Of a stretch of DNA of 64,000 nt, positions 51,624-60,077 are shown piece by piece. Both the position numbers and the translations under genes were made by a program. Position 1 is the stretch's first letter. Each line of letters starts with the position of its first letter. This DNA comes from Clostridia bacterium. Its GTDB lineage: Bacteria > Bacillota > Clostridia > Oscillospirales > CAG-272. The notes under the pieces are model-generated. The model made no database searches and was not told the DNA's origin. It saw only the letters and a program-made list of their open reading frames with translations. The DNA lies in contig JAFUPC010000025.1 in assembly GCA_017481495.1 (NCBI GenBank), forward strand, positions 1 to 64,000, read 5' to 3'.

Positions 51624-53245
51624 AGCTTTGGAAAATGAAAATTGTTTCTCCGGTTCTGTGTGTTCTCTGTTTTTTACTCCTCCTGCCGTTTGTGCTTTCC
51701 GGCTGTCACGGCTCCCGCGGCATGGCGGAATTTGTCATGCCGGAGACTTTTGATACGACACGGAATTATGAGATCACATTCTGGGCAAAAAATGACACCA
51801 ACAAGGCACAGACAAAAGTCTACGAAAAAGCCATTGCCGATTTTGAGGAACTGTATCCGAACATCACGGTCAATCTGCGCCTGTACACCGACTACGGCAA
51901 GATTTACAATGATGTCATCACCAACATTTCTACCGGCACCACGCCGAATGTCTGCATCACCTACCCCGACCACATCGCAACGTATTTGACCGGCACGAAT
52001 GTCGTTGTCCCGCTCGATACGCTGATGGCGGACACGGAATACGGGCTCGGCGGCTCCGCCTTGCTCTTTGATGGGCCGGCGCAGGACGAGATCGTCCCGC
52101 AGTTCCTTTCGGAGGGCATCATCGGTGGTACGCAGTACGCACTTCCTTATATGCGTTCCACGGAGGCGTGTTATGTCAATAAAACTTTTGTGGAAAAGCT
52201 CGGCTATACCCTGCCCGATGCGCTGACCTGGGACTTCATCTGGGAGGTTTCCGCGGCGGCGGCAGAGCAGGATGCGGACGGCACCTATTTTGTCAATGGA
52301 CAGAAGGTCATGATCCCGTTCATTTACAAATCGACGGACAACATGATGATCCAGATGCTCCGTCAGCAGAACGCGGATTACTCCACGGAAGCGGGCGAGA
52401 TTCTTCTGTTCAACGACACGACCGAAGCGATTCTGTACGACGTTGCCGCGGCAACGGGCAAGGGTGCGTTCTCCACGTTCAAGATTTCCAGTTATCCCGC
52501 GAACTTTCTGAACGCCGGACAGTGTATTTTTGCCATCGACTCCACCGCCGGCGCGACGTGGATGGGCACCGATGCTCCGCTGTGCGACATCGCCGAGGAG
52601 AATCTGGTCTCGTTTGAAACGGTTGTCATGGAGATCCCGCAATACGACACGGAAAACCCGCAGATGATCTCCCAAGGCCCGTCCGTCTGCATTTTCAACA
52701 AGGACGACCCACAGGAGGTGCTGGCATCGTGGCTCTTCATGCAGTTTCTTCTGACAGATGACGTGCAGATCGGCTACGCACAGACGGAGGGGTATGTTCC
52801 CGTCACAACAAAGGCGCAGGATTCCGATGTCTATCAGGATTACCTTTCCCGCGCGGGTGAGGACAACGAGACCTATTACAAAACGAAGATCGAAGCGTCC
52901 AGGCTGCTTCTTGACAACATTGACAACACGTTCGTGACCCCCGTGTTCAGCGGCTCCGCTTCCCTGCGCGATGCGGCGGGACAGCTCATTGAATCCGTCA
53001 CGAAATCCATTCGCCGTAAGGAGACCGTGGACGATGCCTATATGGAAAAGCTGTTTGCCGATACCGCATCGCTCTATCGGCTTGACAGCGCGGGCGGCGT
53101 TTCTGTCAGCGGGGACGGCGAGGATCTCGGACCGCTTCCGACGGCATCCGTCATTTTGCTGTCGGTACTCGGCGGAACTTGGGTCTGTATTCTCGCATAT
53201 CTCGTCCGGCAGAAAATAAAAACGCGCAAAAAATCAGAAAATTAA
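51620..53245 (+). CDS. Solute-binding lipoprotein with extra C-terminal membrane anchor
   Basis: A 541-residue substrate-binding protein of the CUT1 transporter. A signal peptide ends at VLSGC (Cys residue 29), so it is lipidated. The binding fold (ITFWAKNDTNKAQT, then FEELYPNITVNLRLYTDYG) takes ~40-490. After it comes a linker and a hydrophobic helix at about 508-530 (ASVILLSVLGGTWVCILAYL) with a basic end RQKIKTRKKSEN, predicted to cross the membrane. Binding proteins with a second, C-terminal anchor are uncommon and may stay close to the permease. It is the last gene of the operon. Confidence 0.9.
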   Translation: MKLWKMKIVSPVLCVLCFLLLLPFVLSGCHGSRGMAEFVMPETFDTTRNYEITFWAKNDTNKAQTKVYEKAIADFEELYPNITVNLRLYTDYGKIYNDVITNISTGTTPNVCITYPDHIATYLTGTNVVVPLDTLMADTEYGLGGSALLFDGPAQDEIVPQFLSEGIIGGTQYALPYMRSTEACYVNKTFVEKLGYTLPDALTWDFIWEVSAAAAEQDADGTYFVNGQKVMIPFIYKSTDNMMIQMLRQQNADYSTEAGEILLFNDTTEAILYDVAAATGKGAFSTFKISSYPANFLNAGQCIFAIDSTAGATWMGTDAPLCDIAEENLVSFETVVMEIPQYDTENPQMISQGPSVCIFNKDDPQEVLASWLFMQFLLTDDVQIGYAQTEGYVPVTTKAQDSDVYQDYLSRAGEDNETYYKTKIEASRLLLDNIDNTFVTPVFSGSASLRDAAGQLIESVTKSIRRKETVDDAYMEKLFADTASLYRLDSAGGVSVSGDGEDLGPLPTASVILLSVLGGTWVCILAYLVRQKIKTRKKSEN

Positions 53246-53254
53246 CGAAATCTC

Positions 53255-53282
53255 TTGACTTTACCGAAAATTTGAGTATAAT
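53255..53282 (+). promoter_or_regulatory. Promoter of the OB-fold lipoprotein gene
   Basis: TTGACT (53255-53260), 16-base spacer, TATAAT (53277-53282), 71 bases before the ATG. Confidence 0.8.
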
Positions 53283-53353
53283 ATATAGTGAACATAATCG
53301 CAAAAAACATGACGGTTATGTGAAGAATTATTCCATTAAAGGAGATCATTACA

Positions 53354-54094
53354 ATGAAGAAGATTCTTGCTCTTCTGCTCGCGTGCGTTCTCGCATTCGC
53401 GTGCGTCGGCTGCGGCGGCTCTGATGAAGGTGCTGCGGATGTCAAGTCCGAGGGTGTCATGACCTACGCGGAATACACTGCGGCTGCGCTCGATACCCAG
53501 GTCGTCATCGAGGCATATGTTCAGGCAAAGCAGTCCTGGTGGGAAAATCAGGCAACTGTCTACGCACAGGACAAGGACGGCGCATACTTCCTCTACAACA
53601 TGGCTTGCTCTGAGGAGGATTATGCAAAGCTGACCCCCGGCACCAAGATCAAGGTTACCGGCTACAAGGCTGAATGGTCCGGTGAAGTTGAGATCATCGA
53701 CGCGACCTTTGAAATTCAGGAAGGCAGCTACATCGCAGAAGCACTCGATGTTACCGCACTGCTTGGCACCGATGAGCTCATCAAGCACCAGAACGAATTC
53801 GTTTCGTTCAAGGGTCTGACCATCGAAGCCATTACCGATGCAGACGGTGTCGAACACGACTTCCTCTATAACTGGGACGGTTCCGGTGAAGACGGTAGCG
53901 ACCTGTACTTCAACGTTTCCGTCAACGGCGCAACCTACCAGTTTACCGTCGAATCCTATCTCTGCGGCGCAGGCACCGAAGTTTATGAGGCTGTCAAGGC
54001 ACTCAAGGTCGGCGACAAGATCGACGCAGAAGGCTTCCTGTACTGGTATGAGGGTGTCAACCCCCACATCACCAAGGTTACTGCCGCACAGTAA
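53354..54094 (+). CDS. Lipoprotein with two OB-fold-like domains
   Basis: A 246-residue lipoprotein, lipobox ACVGC with Cys at residue 20. Two similar beta-barrel halves follow: ~45-125 (TQVVIEAYVQAKQSWWENQA, KIKVTGYKAEWSGEVEI) and ~145-245 (NEFVSFKGLTIEAITDADG, LKVGDKIDAEGFLYWYEG), each with the strand pattern of OB-fold proteins such as tRNA-anti-like domains. AAAGGAG precedes the ATG. Codon choice is more uniform than in the neighbours and promoter and terminator are both strong, which points to high expression. No ligand is known. Confidence 0.8.
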   Translation: MKKILALLLACVLAFACVGCGGSDEGAADVKSEGVMTYAEYTAAALDTQVVIEAYVQAKQSWWENQATVYAQDKDGAYFLYNMACSEEDYAKLTPGTKIKVTGYKAEWSGEVEIIDATFEIQEGSYIAEALDVTALLGTDELIKHQNEFVSFKGLTIEAITDADGVEHDFLYNWDGSGEDGSDLYFNVSVNGATYQFTVESYLCGAGTEVYEAVKALKVGDKIDAEGFLYWYEGVNPHITKVTAAQ

Positions 54095-54151
54095 CCGATT
54101 CCGGTCAGACATCTGATTTTTATCAGGCATCTGATTTTTGAATGGCCAAAG

Positions 54152-54174
54152 ACCGCTTCCGGCATGGGGGCGGT
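54152..54174 (+). terminator. Terminator after the OB-fold lipoprotein gene
   Basis: ACCGCTTCC / GGGGGCGGT (two G-T pairs), 5-base loop, followed by TTTTTTT. Confidence 0.85.
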
Positions 54175-54244
54175 TTTTTTTCGGTCTTTTTGAGAAAATT
54201 CGTGGAGAAATTGTCCGGATTTTCGTATTTTTAGGGTTTCCCGC

Positions 54245-54273
54245 TTGCCAAAACCGGAAAAATATAGTATAAT
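54245..54273 (+). promoter_or_regulatory. Promoter of the AraC-family gene
   Basis: TTGCCA (54245-54250), 17-base spacer, TATAAT (54268-54273), 38 bases before the ATG. Confidence 0.8.
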
Positions 54274-54311
54274 GGTTATACAGAATCCATGGGAAGAAAG
54301 GAGATGCGGAC

Positions 54312-55067
54312 ATGATACACACAGAGGTCGCATTTCTGCACGGCGCGGGAGCCGTCCGACCGGCGCCGGACCCATGGCCGATTACAGATACCAAGGAAAC
54401 CTGCCGCATCTATTATATCCACGAGGGACACGCGACCTTTCAGCCGCAGGGCGCACAGGTGGTGCTCTCGCCCGGATACTTTTATTTCTTTCCGCCGAAT
54501 CTGCCGTTTTCCATTGAAAACGATGTCAGTCACCCGCTTGTCCATACCTATTTCGATTTTATCATGAAACCGCCCATCATCCTTGACCGCTGTATTGCCG
54601 TCGATACCGCAGAGCACCCTGCCCTGCACCGCCTGATTGATGCGGCGGTGGAACTTCTGCGGCAGTCCGATGCCCCGCGTTATGCCGATGCCCTGTTATC
54701 CTGCATCAACACGATGCTCGCCGTATTCACCGCCATTCGGGACGATCTGCAATATGTCAGCGATCCGGCGATCCTTGCGGCGCTTGACCTCATTCACTCC
54801 CATTATTCCGACGGCATCGGTACACAGGACATTGCGCGGGTTCTCGGATACCAGGAGGACTATTTCATAAGCAAATTCAAAGCGGTGATGAAGATCACGC
54901 CGTATGCTTATATCAAATCCATCCGCCTGCACGAAGCACGGCGTCTCCGTACCCTAGGTATGCGGTATGAAGAAATTGCCGCGCAGGTGGGATATGCGGA
55001 TGCGTCGAGTCTCTGTCACGCGATGAAGAAACTGGCGGCGACGGAAAACCACGGTTTTGAACAATAA
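54312..55067 (+). CDS. AraC-family transcriptional regulator
   Basis: A 251-residue regulator. Residues ~10-95 form a cupin sensor (TCRIYYIHEGHATFQPQG, LSPGYFYFFPPNLPFSIEND); the last ~100 residues are two helix-turn-helix units, GTQDIARVLGYQEDYFISKF and YEEIAAQVGYADASSLCHAM. It most likely senses a sugar and activates the GH29-GH28 pair that begins 93 bases downstream on the same strand and has its own promoter. AAAGGAGA precedes the ATG. Confidence 0.93.
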   Translation: MIHTEVAFLHGAGAVRPAPDPWPITDTKETCRIYYIHEGHATFQPQGAQVVLSPGYFYFFPPNLPFSIENDVSHPLVHTYFDFIMKPPIILDRCIAVDTAEHPALHRLIDAAVELLRQSDAPRYADALLSCINTMLAVFTAIRDDLQYVSDPAILAALDLIHSHYSDGIGTQDIARVLGYQEDYFISKFKAVMKITPYAYIKSIRLHEARRLRTLGMRYEEIAAQVGYADASSLCHAMKKLAATENHGFEQ

Positions 55068-55084
55068 GACTCGGGTTTTGCACA

Positions 55085-55113
55085 TTGAAAAAACAGGGGA
55101 TTCCGATTATAAT
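55085..55113 (+). promoter_or_regulatory. Promoter of the GH29-GH28 pair
   Basis: TTGAAA (55085-55090), 17-base spacer, TATAAT (55108-55113), 47 bases before the GH29 ATG. A site for the adjacent AraC regulator would be expected upstream but was not recognised. Confidence 0.75.
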
Positions 55114-55160
55114 TATAACAATGACAACCATACAGAACAACGGAAAGGAACAATCTCTTT

Positions 55161-56129
55161 ATGGACAACAAAACCTGGTTCAAAAACGCAAAATACGGCA
55201 TGATGATCCACTGGGGTCTCTATTCCCTGCCCGCAGGCGAGTGGAGGGGCGAACGGATGGAATACATCGGTGAATGGCTGCAATCCCGGTTCCGCATTCC
55301 GAATGCGGAATACGGACAGCTGGCGCGCATTTTCAACCCGATCCTGTTCAACGCAGAGGAATGGGTGCGTCTTGCCAAGGATGCCGGAATGGAGTATCTC
55401 GTTTTCACATCAAAGCATCACGAGGGTTTTGCGATGTTTCACTCGGAATACGACAGCTTCAACATCGTGGACGGCAGTCCCTTCGGACGGGATGTTCTGG
55501 CGGAACTGGCGGAAGCGTGTTACAAGCACGGTCTGAAGCTCGGACTGTACTATTCACAGGATCTGGACTGGCACGAACCCAACGGCGGCGGCTACACCCG
55601 CGGACACACCAACCACGGCCCGGACGGCATCAACATGAGCTGGACGAACGACTGGGATTTCCCGGACAACGAACACAAGAACTTCACGCAGTGCTTTGAA
55701 TCGAAGATCAAGACGCAGGTCAGGGAGATTCTGACGAAATACGGCGATCTGTGCCTCATCTGGTTCGACACGCCCTGCACCCTGTCCTCGGAGCAAAGCG
55801 ATGAGCTGTACCGGATGGTCAAGACCTATCAGCCCGACTGTCTTGTCAACTCCCGCATCGGCAACGGCCGCGGCGACTATGCTTCTGCCGGCGACAACGA
55901 GATTCCGGACGACAACAAGGGCACGATGCTCTTTGAAACGCCCGCGACCCTCAACGACACCTGGGGCTACAAATCCTTTGACAACAACTGGAAATCCCCG
56001 GAAAAGGTGCGCCAGATCAAGGAACACCTGAATGCCCGCGGCATCAACTACCTGTTGAACGTCGGCCCCGATTATCTCGGACGCATTCCCGCACCCGCCG
56101 CAGACATCCTTCGTAAAGTCAATCAGTGA
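55161..56129 (+). CDS. Glycoside hydrolase family 29 alpha-L-fucosidase
   Basis: A 322-residue retaining fucosidase. It opens with WFKNAKYGMMIHWGLYSLPA, includes YLVFTSKHHEGFAMFHS (paired His near residue 92), and the nucleophile Asp lies in CLIWFDTPCTL near residue 199. The enzyme is shorter than the common 430-500 residues because the C-terminal beta-sandwich is absent; the frame ends cleanly after INYLLNVGPDYLG, so it is not a frameshift. No signal peptide: it acts on imported fucosides. GGAAAGGAA precedes the ATG, and the GH28 gene follows after 27 bases. Confidence 0.93.
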   Translation: MDNKTWFKNAKYGMMIHWGLYSLPAGEWRGERMEYIGEWLQSRFRIPNAEYGQLARIFNPILFNAEEWVRLAKDAGMEYLVFTSKHHEGFAMFHSEYDSFNIVDGSPFGRDVLAELAEACYKHGLKLGLYYSQDLDWHEPNGGGYTRGHTNHGPDGINMSWTNDWDFPDNEHKNFTQCFESKIKTQVREILTKYGDLCLIWFDTPCTLSSEQSDELYRMVKTYQPDCLVNSRIGNGRGDYASAGDNEIPDDNKGTMLFETPATLNDTWGYKSFDNNWKSPEKVRQIKEHLNARGINYLLNVGPDYLGRIPAPAADILRKVNQ

Positions 56130-56156
56130 TTCCCAATCCCGGAAAGGAATTTTCTC

Positions 56157-57323
56157 ATGAATATTTATATTCTGACCGATCACGGCGTCAAAGCCGATGT
56201 CGATTATCTTCAGACCAAAGAAATCCAAAACGTGTTTGACCTGTGCCGGGAGCACGGTGGTAAAGTCGTTTTTCCGCGCGGAACGTATCAGGCCGCCAGC
56301 CTGCGGATGTGGTCGGACATGACGCTGTATTTTGAAAGCGGTTCTCGTCTGCTCGGCAGCGAGGAATGCACCGATTACGAGGTTTACGATGTCCCCGACG
56401 GCGTGGAGCTTCGCACGGATATGGAAATGATCACGCAGTATTACGGAACGCCGTGGAAAGAATACCGCCGCGCGATGATCTCCGCTTACGGTGAGAAAAA
56501 CATCAGCATCATCGGTGAGGAGGATTCTTTCATCGACGGCAGAAACTGCTACGACCCGGACGGCGAGGAGGGCTACCGCGGCCCGCACGGCATTTTCATC
56601 ACCAACTGCGAAAATGTTGTTCTGCACGGCTACACCGTCGGCCATTCCGGCAACTTCATGCATCAGCTTGACAACTGCAAAAACACGAAGATGACGAACG
56701 TCACCTGTCTCGGCGGTTCGGACGGCATTCACCTGCACTGCTGTGAGGATACGCTGATCGAGGACTGCGTGTTCCACACCGGCGACGACTGCATCGCGGG
56801 TATCAACGTCCGGAATCTCCATGTCAACCGCTGTGAGCTGAACACGTCCTGCAACCTGTTCCGCATGGGCGGCGTCCATATTCTCGTTGAAAACTGCCGG
56901 ATGTGGGGCCCCGGTATTTATCCGCACCGCATGACGATTGTCAAGAGCCGCGATGAGATCCTGCCGCAGGAGGCGGGACGGCACAACATGATCACGCTCG
57001 TGGACTATTTCGCAAGCTCCAATTATCCAGATGAAGCATCCCGCGACTTTGTGTTCCGCAACGTCACCATCGAAAACCTGGAGCATCTGCTCTGGTATCA
57101 CGCCGATGAAGGCCCGCTGCAGACCGGCACGCATCTCGCCGAAATGACGCTGGAAAACGTCACCCTGACGGGTCTGAACTACCCGTCCCCCGTTAAGGCA
57201 TCCACCGAGGAGCCGTTTACGCTGATCCTCAAAAACGTGCAGTATTCGTTCCGCGAGAAAGCCCTTGCTACCGGCGGCCTGACCGACGGAACCGACCTTA
57301 ACACCAAGGTCATTGTGCTGTAA
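56157..57323 (+). CDS. Glycoside hydrolase family 28 (polygalacturonase-like) protein
   Basis: A 388-residue right-handed beta-helix enzyme. Turns such as TKMTNVTCLGGSDGIHLHCC and TLIEDCVFHTGDDCIAG contain the GH28 catalytic aspartates (GSDG and TGDD). No signal peptide, so it works on imported oligosaccharides; family members cleave galacturonan or release related sugars, and intracellular ones with GH29 partners may act on rhamnogalacturonan or other fucosylated chains. It ends the AraC-controlled operon, before a terminator at 57336-57374. Confidence 0.88.
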   Translation: MNIYILTDHGVKADVDYLQTKEIQNVFDLCREHGGKVVFPRGTYQAASLRMWSDMTLYFESGSRLLGSEECTDYEVYDVPDGVELRTDMEMITQYYGTPWKEYRRAMISAYGEKNISIIGEEDSFIDGRNCYDPDGEEGYRGPHGIFITNCENVVLHGYTVGHSGNFMHQLDNCKNTKMTNVTCLGGSDGIHLHCCEDTLIEDCVFHTGDDCIAGINVRNLHVNRCELNTSCNLFRMGGVHILVENCRMWGPGIYPHRMTIVKSRDEILPQEAGRHNMITLVDYFASSNYPDEASRDFVFRNVTIENLEHLLWYHADEGPLQTGTHLAEMTLENVTLTGLNYPSPVKASTEEPFTLILKNVQYSFREKALATGGLTDGTDLNTKVIVL

Positions 57324-57335
57324 TTTTATAAAATG

Positions 57336-57374
57336 AAATCCCGACGCGCGGCAGAAAACCGTGTGACGGGATTT
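57336..57374 (+). terminator. Terminator after the GH28 gene
   Basis: AAATCCCG / CGGGATTT, 8-bp stem with a GC-rich loop, followed by TTATTACC. Confidence 0.75.
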
Positions 57375-57393
57375 TTATTACCTGTTTATAAAT

Positions 57394-57774
57394 TCAGCCA
57401 ACGATACATTGAACCGCCAGCGCAACAAGATGCAGAATAACCGACAGATACAGCGGTCGCTTTTTCCCACCCGGAATCCACACACCGGCCGTTTTCACCT
57501 GTTTCAGATACCGGAGATCCCAGATCCACGAAATCAGCCACAAAATCGCCACGCAGAACGCCCGGAAAAAGGCGCCGTAAAACATGGCATAAGTAAATGC
57601 AGGCCCTTCTTGGATATAGATGATCATGGAATCATCCGAAAACAGGTCACCATTGATGAAACCGTGCAGTAATGCCACGAAAGAGAGTACGACAAAAACC
57701 GCGCAAATAAGACAACCAAAGATTGCGAGTGCTTTCCATAAAGCGTACAGAAATTTTGATAAAGTCTGTTTCAT
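57394..57774 (-). CDS. Small membrane protein, unknown function
   Basis: A 126-residue protein with three predicted spans: ~14-36 (IFGCLICAVFVVLSFVALL), ~65-86 (FRAFCVAILWLISWIWDL) and ~108-125 (YLSVILHLVALAVQCIVG). The loop after the first span is acidic (NGDLFSDDS) and the one before the third is basic (GGKKRP). No family was recognised. It is monocistronic and convergent with the GH28 gene; no clear promoter was identified upstream. Confidence 0.7.
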   Translation of the reverse strand: MKQTLSKFLYALWKALAIFGCLICAVFVVLSFVALLHGFINGDLFSDDSMIIYIQEGPAFTYAMFYGAFFRAFCVAILWLISWIWDLRYLKQVKTAGVWIPGGKKRPLYLSVILHLVALAVQCIVG

Positions 57775-57937
57775 AATGTCTTCTCCGTTTTTATATGCTG
57801 TTTATAATCAGGTTTCTGAAAATCTGCAATCTTTTTTGTAGCAAAACAGATGCCGCTTTCATCTCCTTTGAAGCCCCAAACGGCACCTTCAATATTAAAT
57901 GCTATTTATGATTATGCACCTGCACACGTATGCTTCT

Positions 57938-58009
57938 GCGCATTTATGCGCGTGCGTATTTATACGCGTGCGTATTTATACGTGTGCGTACTTATACACA
58001 TTTATGCGC
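57938..58009. repeat. 16-bp tandem palindromic repeat at the end of argD
   Basis: About 4.5 units at a 16-base period, each built on a palindrome with a TT centre: GCGCATTTATGCGC (57938-57951), GCGTATTTATACGC (57954-57967), GCGTATTTATACGT (57970-57983), GCGTACTTATACAC (57986-57999), then a partial copy that includes the TAA stop and last Ala codon of argD. Confidence 0.9.
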
Positions 58010-59168
58010 GTTCGCACGCCGCCATCAGCACGGCGATCGCCTTTTCCAGCAGTTCCATGGGAATGTTCAGTGCCGGAAGCAGACGCACCTTGTCCTTAGC
58101 CGTCAGGCAGAGAACACCGTGCTCCATGCAGTATGCAAGCACTTCACCGGCAGGCTTTGTCGTTTTGATGCCAATCATCAGACCCATACCGGTGACACTT
58201 TCGACACCGGGTGCTCGGGACAGTGTCTCAAACACATAGGCGCTCTTCCGTCTGACATCCGCAAGCAATTCGTCGTTAAGGCGGTCGATGACTGTCTGAG
58301 CACCCGCACAGCAGACGGGATTGCCGCCGTAGGTGGAGCCGTGGTCGCCGTAGCCGAGAACCGCTTCGACCTTTTCTGCCATCAATGCCGCACCGAGCGG
58401 CAGTCCGCCGCCAAGTCCCTTTGCCGTTGTCACGACGTCCGGCTGAATGCCGTAATTCATATAGGCATACAGCGCACCGCTTCTGCCGTTGCCGGTCTGC
58501 ACTTCGTCGACGATCACAATGATGTCGTGGGCGTGGGCGTATTCATAAAGACCCTTTACAAATTCTGAATCCAGCGCATTGACGCCGCCCTCACCCTGCA
58601 CCATCTCGATCATGATGGCGGCAAGCTTGTTCTGCTCCGCCGTTTTGATCAGTGCATCCAGGTCATTTGCCGGGGTGTGGACAAACCCGGGGGTCAGCGG
58701 CTGGAACAGTTCGTGAAAATGATCCTGCCCTGTTGCCGCAAGGGTCGTCAGCGTTCTGCCGTGGAAGCTGTTGAGAAGTGTCATGATGGTGTAATACTCC
58801 GCACCTTTATGCTCCGCCGCATACTTTCTTGCGACCTTGATGGCACATTCATTCGCTTCCGCGCCGGAATTGGCAAAGAAGACCTTCTTCATGCCGGTGC
58901 GCTCACAGAGCGTTTTTGCCAGTTTTGCACAGGGTTCCGTGTAGTACAGATTCGACATATGCTGGACTTTCCCGAGCTGCTCTGTGACCGCGGCAGTCCA
59001 GACATCGTCCGCAATGCCGAAGCTGTTGACCGCAATGCCGGAACCCATGTCGATGTAATCTTTTCCCGTTTCGTCATACACAAGCGAACCCTTGCCGGAA
59101 ACAATTTCCACCGGGAAGCGCTTGTAGGTATTTGCCACATATTCTTTGTCTATCTGTTTGGTATCCAT
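58002..59168 (-). CDS. argD: Acetylornithine aminotransferase
   Basis: A 388-residue PLP enzyme that converts N-acetylglutamate semialdehyde to N-acetylornithine. FFANSGAEANECAIKVARKY is the N-terminal cofactor region, IVIVDEVQTGNGRSG the Asp-Glu-containing strand, and the lysine that binds PLP lies in TTAKGLGGGLPLGA. Full length. Fourth gene of argCJBD on the minus strand, 11 bases after argB. The gene's stop codon lies inside a tandem palindromic repeat. Confidence 0.95.
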   Translation of the reverse strand: MDTKQIDKEYVANTYKRFPVEIVSGKGSLVYDETGKDYIDMGSGIAVNSFGIADDVWTAAVTEQLGKVQHMSNLYYTEPCAKLAKTLCERTGMKKVFFANSGAEANECAIKVARKYAAEHKGAEYYTIMTLLNSFHGRTLTTLAATGQDHFHELFQPLTPGFVHTPANDLDALIKTAEQNKLAAIMIEMVQGEGGVNALDSEFVKGLYEYAHAHDIIVIVDEVQTGNGRSGALYAYMNYGIQPDVVTTAKGLGGGLPLGAALMAEKVEAVLGYGDHGSTYGGNPVCCAGAQTVIDRLNDELLADVRRKSAYVFETLSRAPGVESVTGMGLMIGIKTTKPAGEVLAYCMEHGVLCLTAKDKVRLLPALNIPMELLEKAIAVLMAACERA

Positions 59169-59179
59169 GATGTTTTCCT

Positions 59180-60049
59180 TTATTCTTCGTCTGCCATAAC
59201 TTCCGTGCCTGCACCCTCGTCGGTGAGCAATTCCATCAAAATGGAATGCGGTACGCGGCCGTCCATGATGGTGACCTTCCGCACGCCCTTTTCGATCGCC
59301 TCAATACAGCAATCCACTTTCGGGATCATGCCGCCGGAAATGACACCTTCCTCATACAGCTTCTTTGCGCCGCTGACGGTCATTGCCGGAATCAGCGTGG
59401 TCGGGTCATCCTTGTCGCGCAGAATGCCGGCGATGTCGGTCATCATGATCAGTCGCTCTGCATTCATTGCACCTGCAACATACGCCGCTGCAGTATCGCC
59501 ATTGATATTGTAAGTATTGCCGTCTTCATCACAGCCGACCGTGGAAATGACTGGGATATAGCCTTTTTCAAGCAGGTCCGTGACCGGTGCAATATTGATA
59601 TTGGTAATCTTTCCGACATAGCCGAGACGTTCGTCCTTCATCTTCGCTTCAATCAGACGACCGTCCATGCCGGAAATGCCGATGGCTTTACCGCCCTGCT
59701 TTTCCAGAAGATTGACGAGTGTTTTGTTGACCTTGCCCGCAAGAACCATCTGCACGATATCGACGGTTTCCTTGTCCGTGACACGCAGACCGTCCACAAA
59801 TTCCGGCTTCTTGCCGAGTTTTCCCATAATATCGGAAATTTCTGGGCCGCCGCCGTGAACCAGCACGACCTTGACACCGATGAGCCACAGAAGTACAATA
59901 TCCTCCATGACCTGCTGTTTCAGCTGTTCGTTGATCATCGCATTGCCGCCGTACTTGATGACGACGATCTTGCCGTTGTACCGCTTGATGTACGGAAGCG
60001 CCTGTGTCAGCACCTCTGCGCGCTGTGCGTTGGAATAGTTGTTTTCCAT
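59180..60049 (-). CDS. argB: Acetylglutamate kinase
   Basis: A 289-residue amino acid kinase making N-acetylglutamyl phosphate. The glycine loops are KIVVIKYGGNAM and VVLVHGGGPEISDIMGKLG; the substrate and ATP-binding DIAGILRDKDDP and GGMIPKVDCCIEAI follow. Start ATG 60049 has GGAGG 10 bases upstream; a longer frame would run into argJ. Sits between argJ and argD in the arginine operon. Confidence 0.95.
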   Translation of the reverse strand: MENNYSNAQRAEVLTQALPYIKRYNGKIVVIKYGGNAMINEQLKQQVMEDIVLLWLIGVKVVLVHGGGPEISDIMGKLGKKPEFVDGLRVTDKETVDIVQMVLAGKVNKTLVNLLEKQGGKAIGISGMDGRLIEAKMKDERLGYVGKITNINIAPVTDLLEKGYIPVISTVGCDEDGNTYNINGDTAAAYVAGAMNAERLIMMTDIAGILRDKDDPTTLIPAMTVSGAKKLYEEGVISGGMIPKVDCCIEAIEKGVRKVTIMDGRVPHSILMELLTDEGAGTEVMADEE

Positions 60050-60077
60050 GCTGTTCGTTCCTCCAAAGTCCCGGTAA

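Noticed and set aside
54108-54138. Short direct repeat CATCTGATTTTT after the OB-fold lipoprotein gene
   Set aside because: Only two 11-12-base copies in an intergenic gap; too short to infer a function.
55554-57134. A 526-codon minus-strand frame
   Set aside because: Antisense to GH29 and GH28, both well supported.
57930-58568. A plus-strand frame starting in the tandem palindromes, with a repetitive Tyr/Arg/Val/Cys N-terminus
   Set aside because: The repetitive start is only the translation of the DNA repeat, and the rest is antisense to argD.
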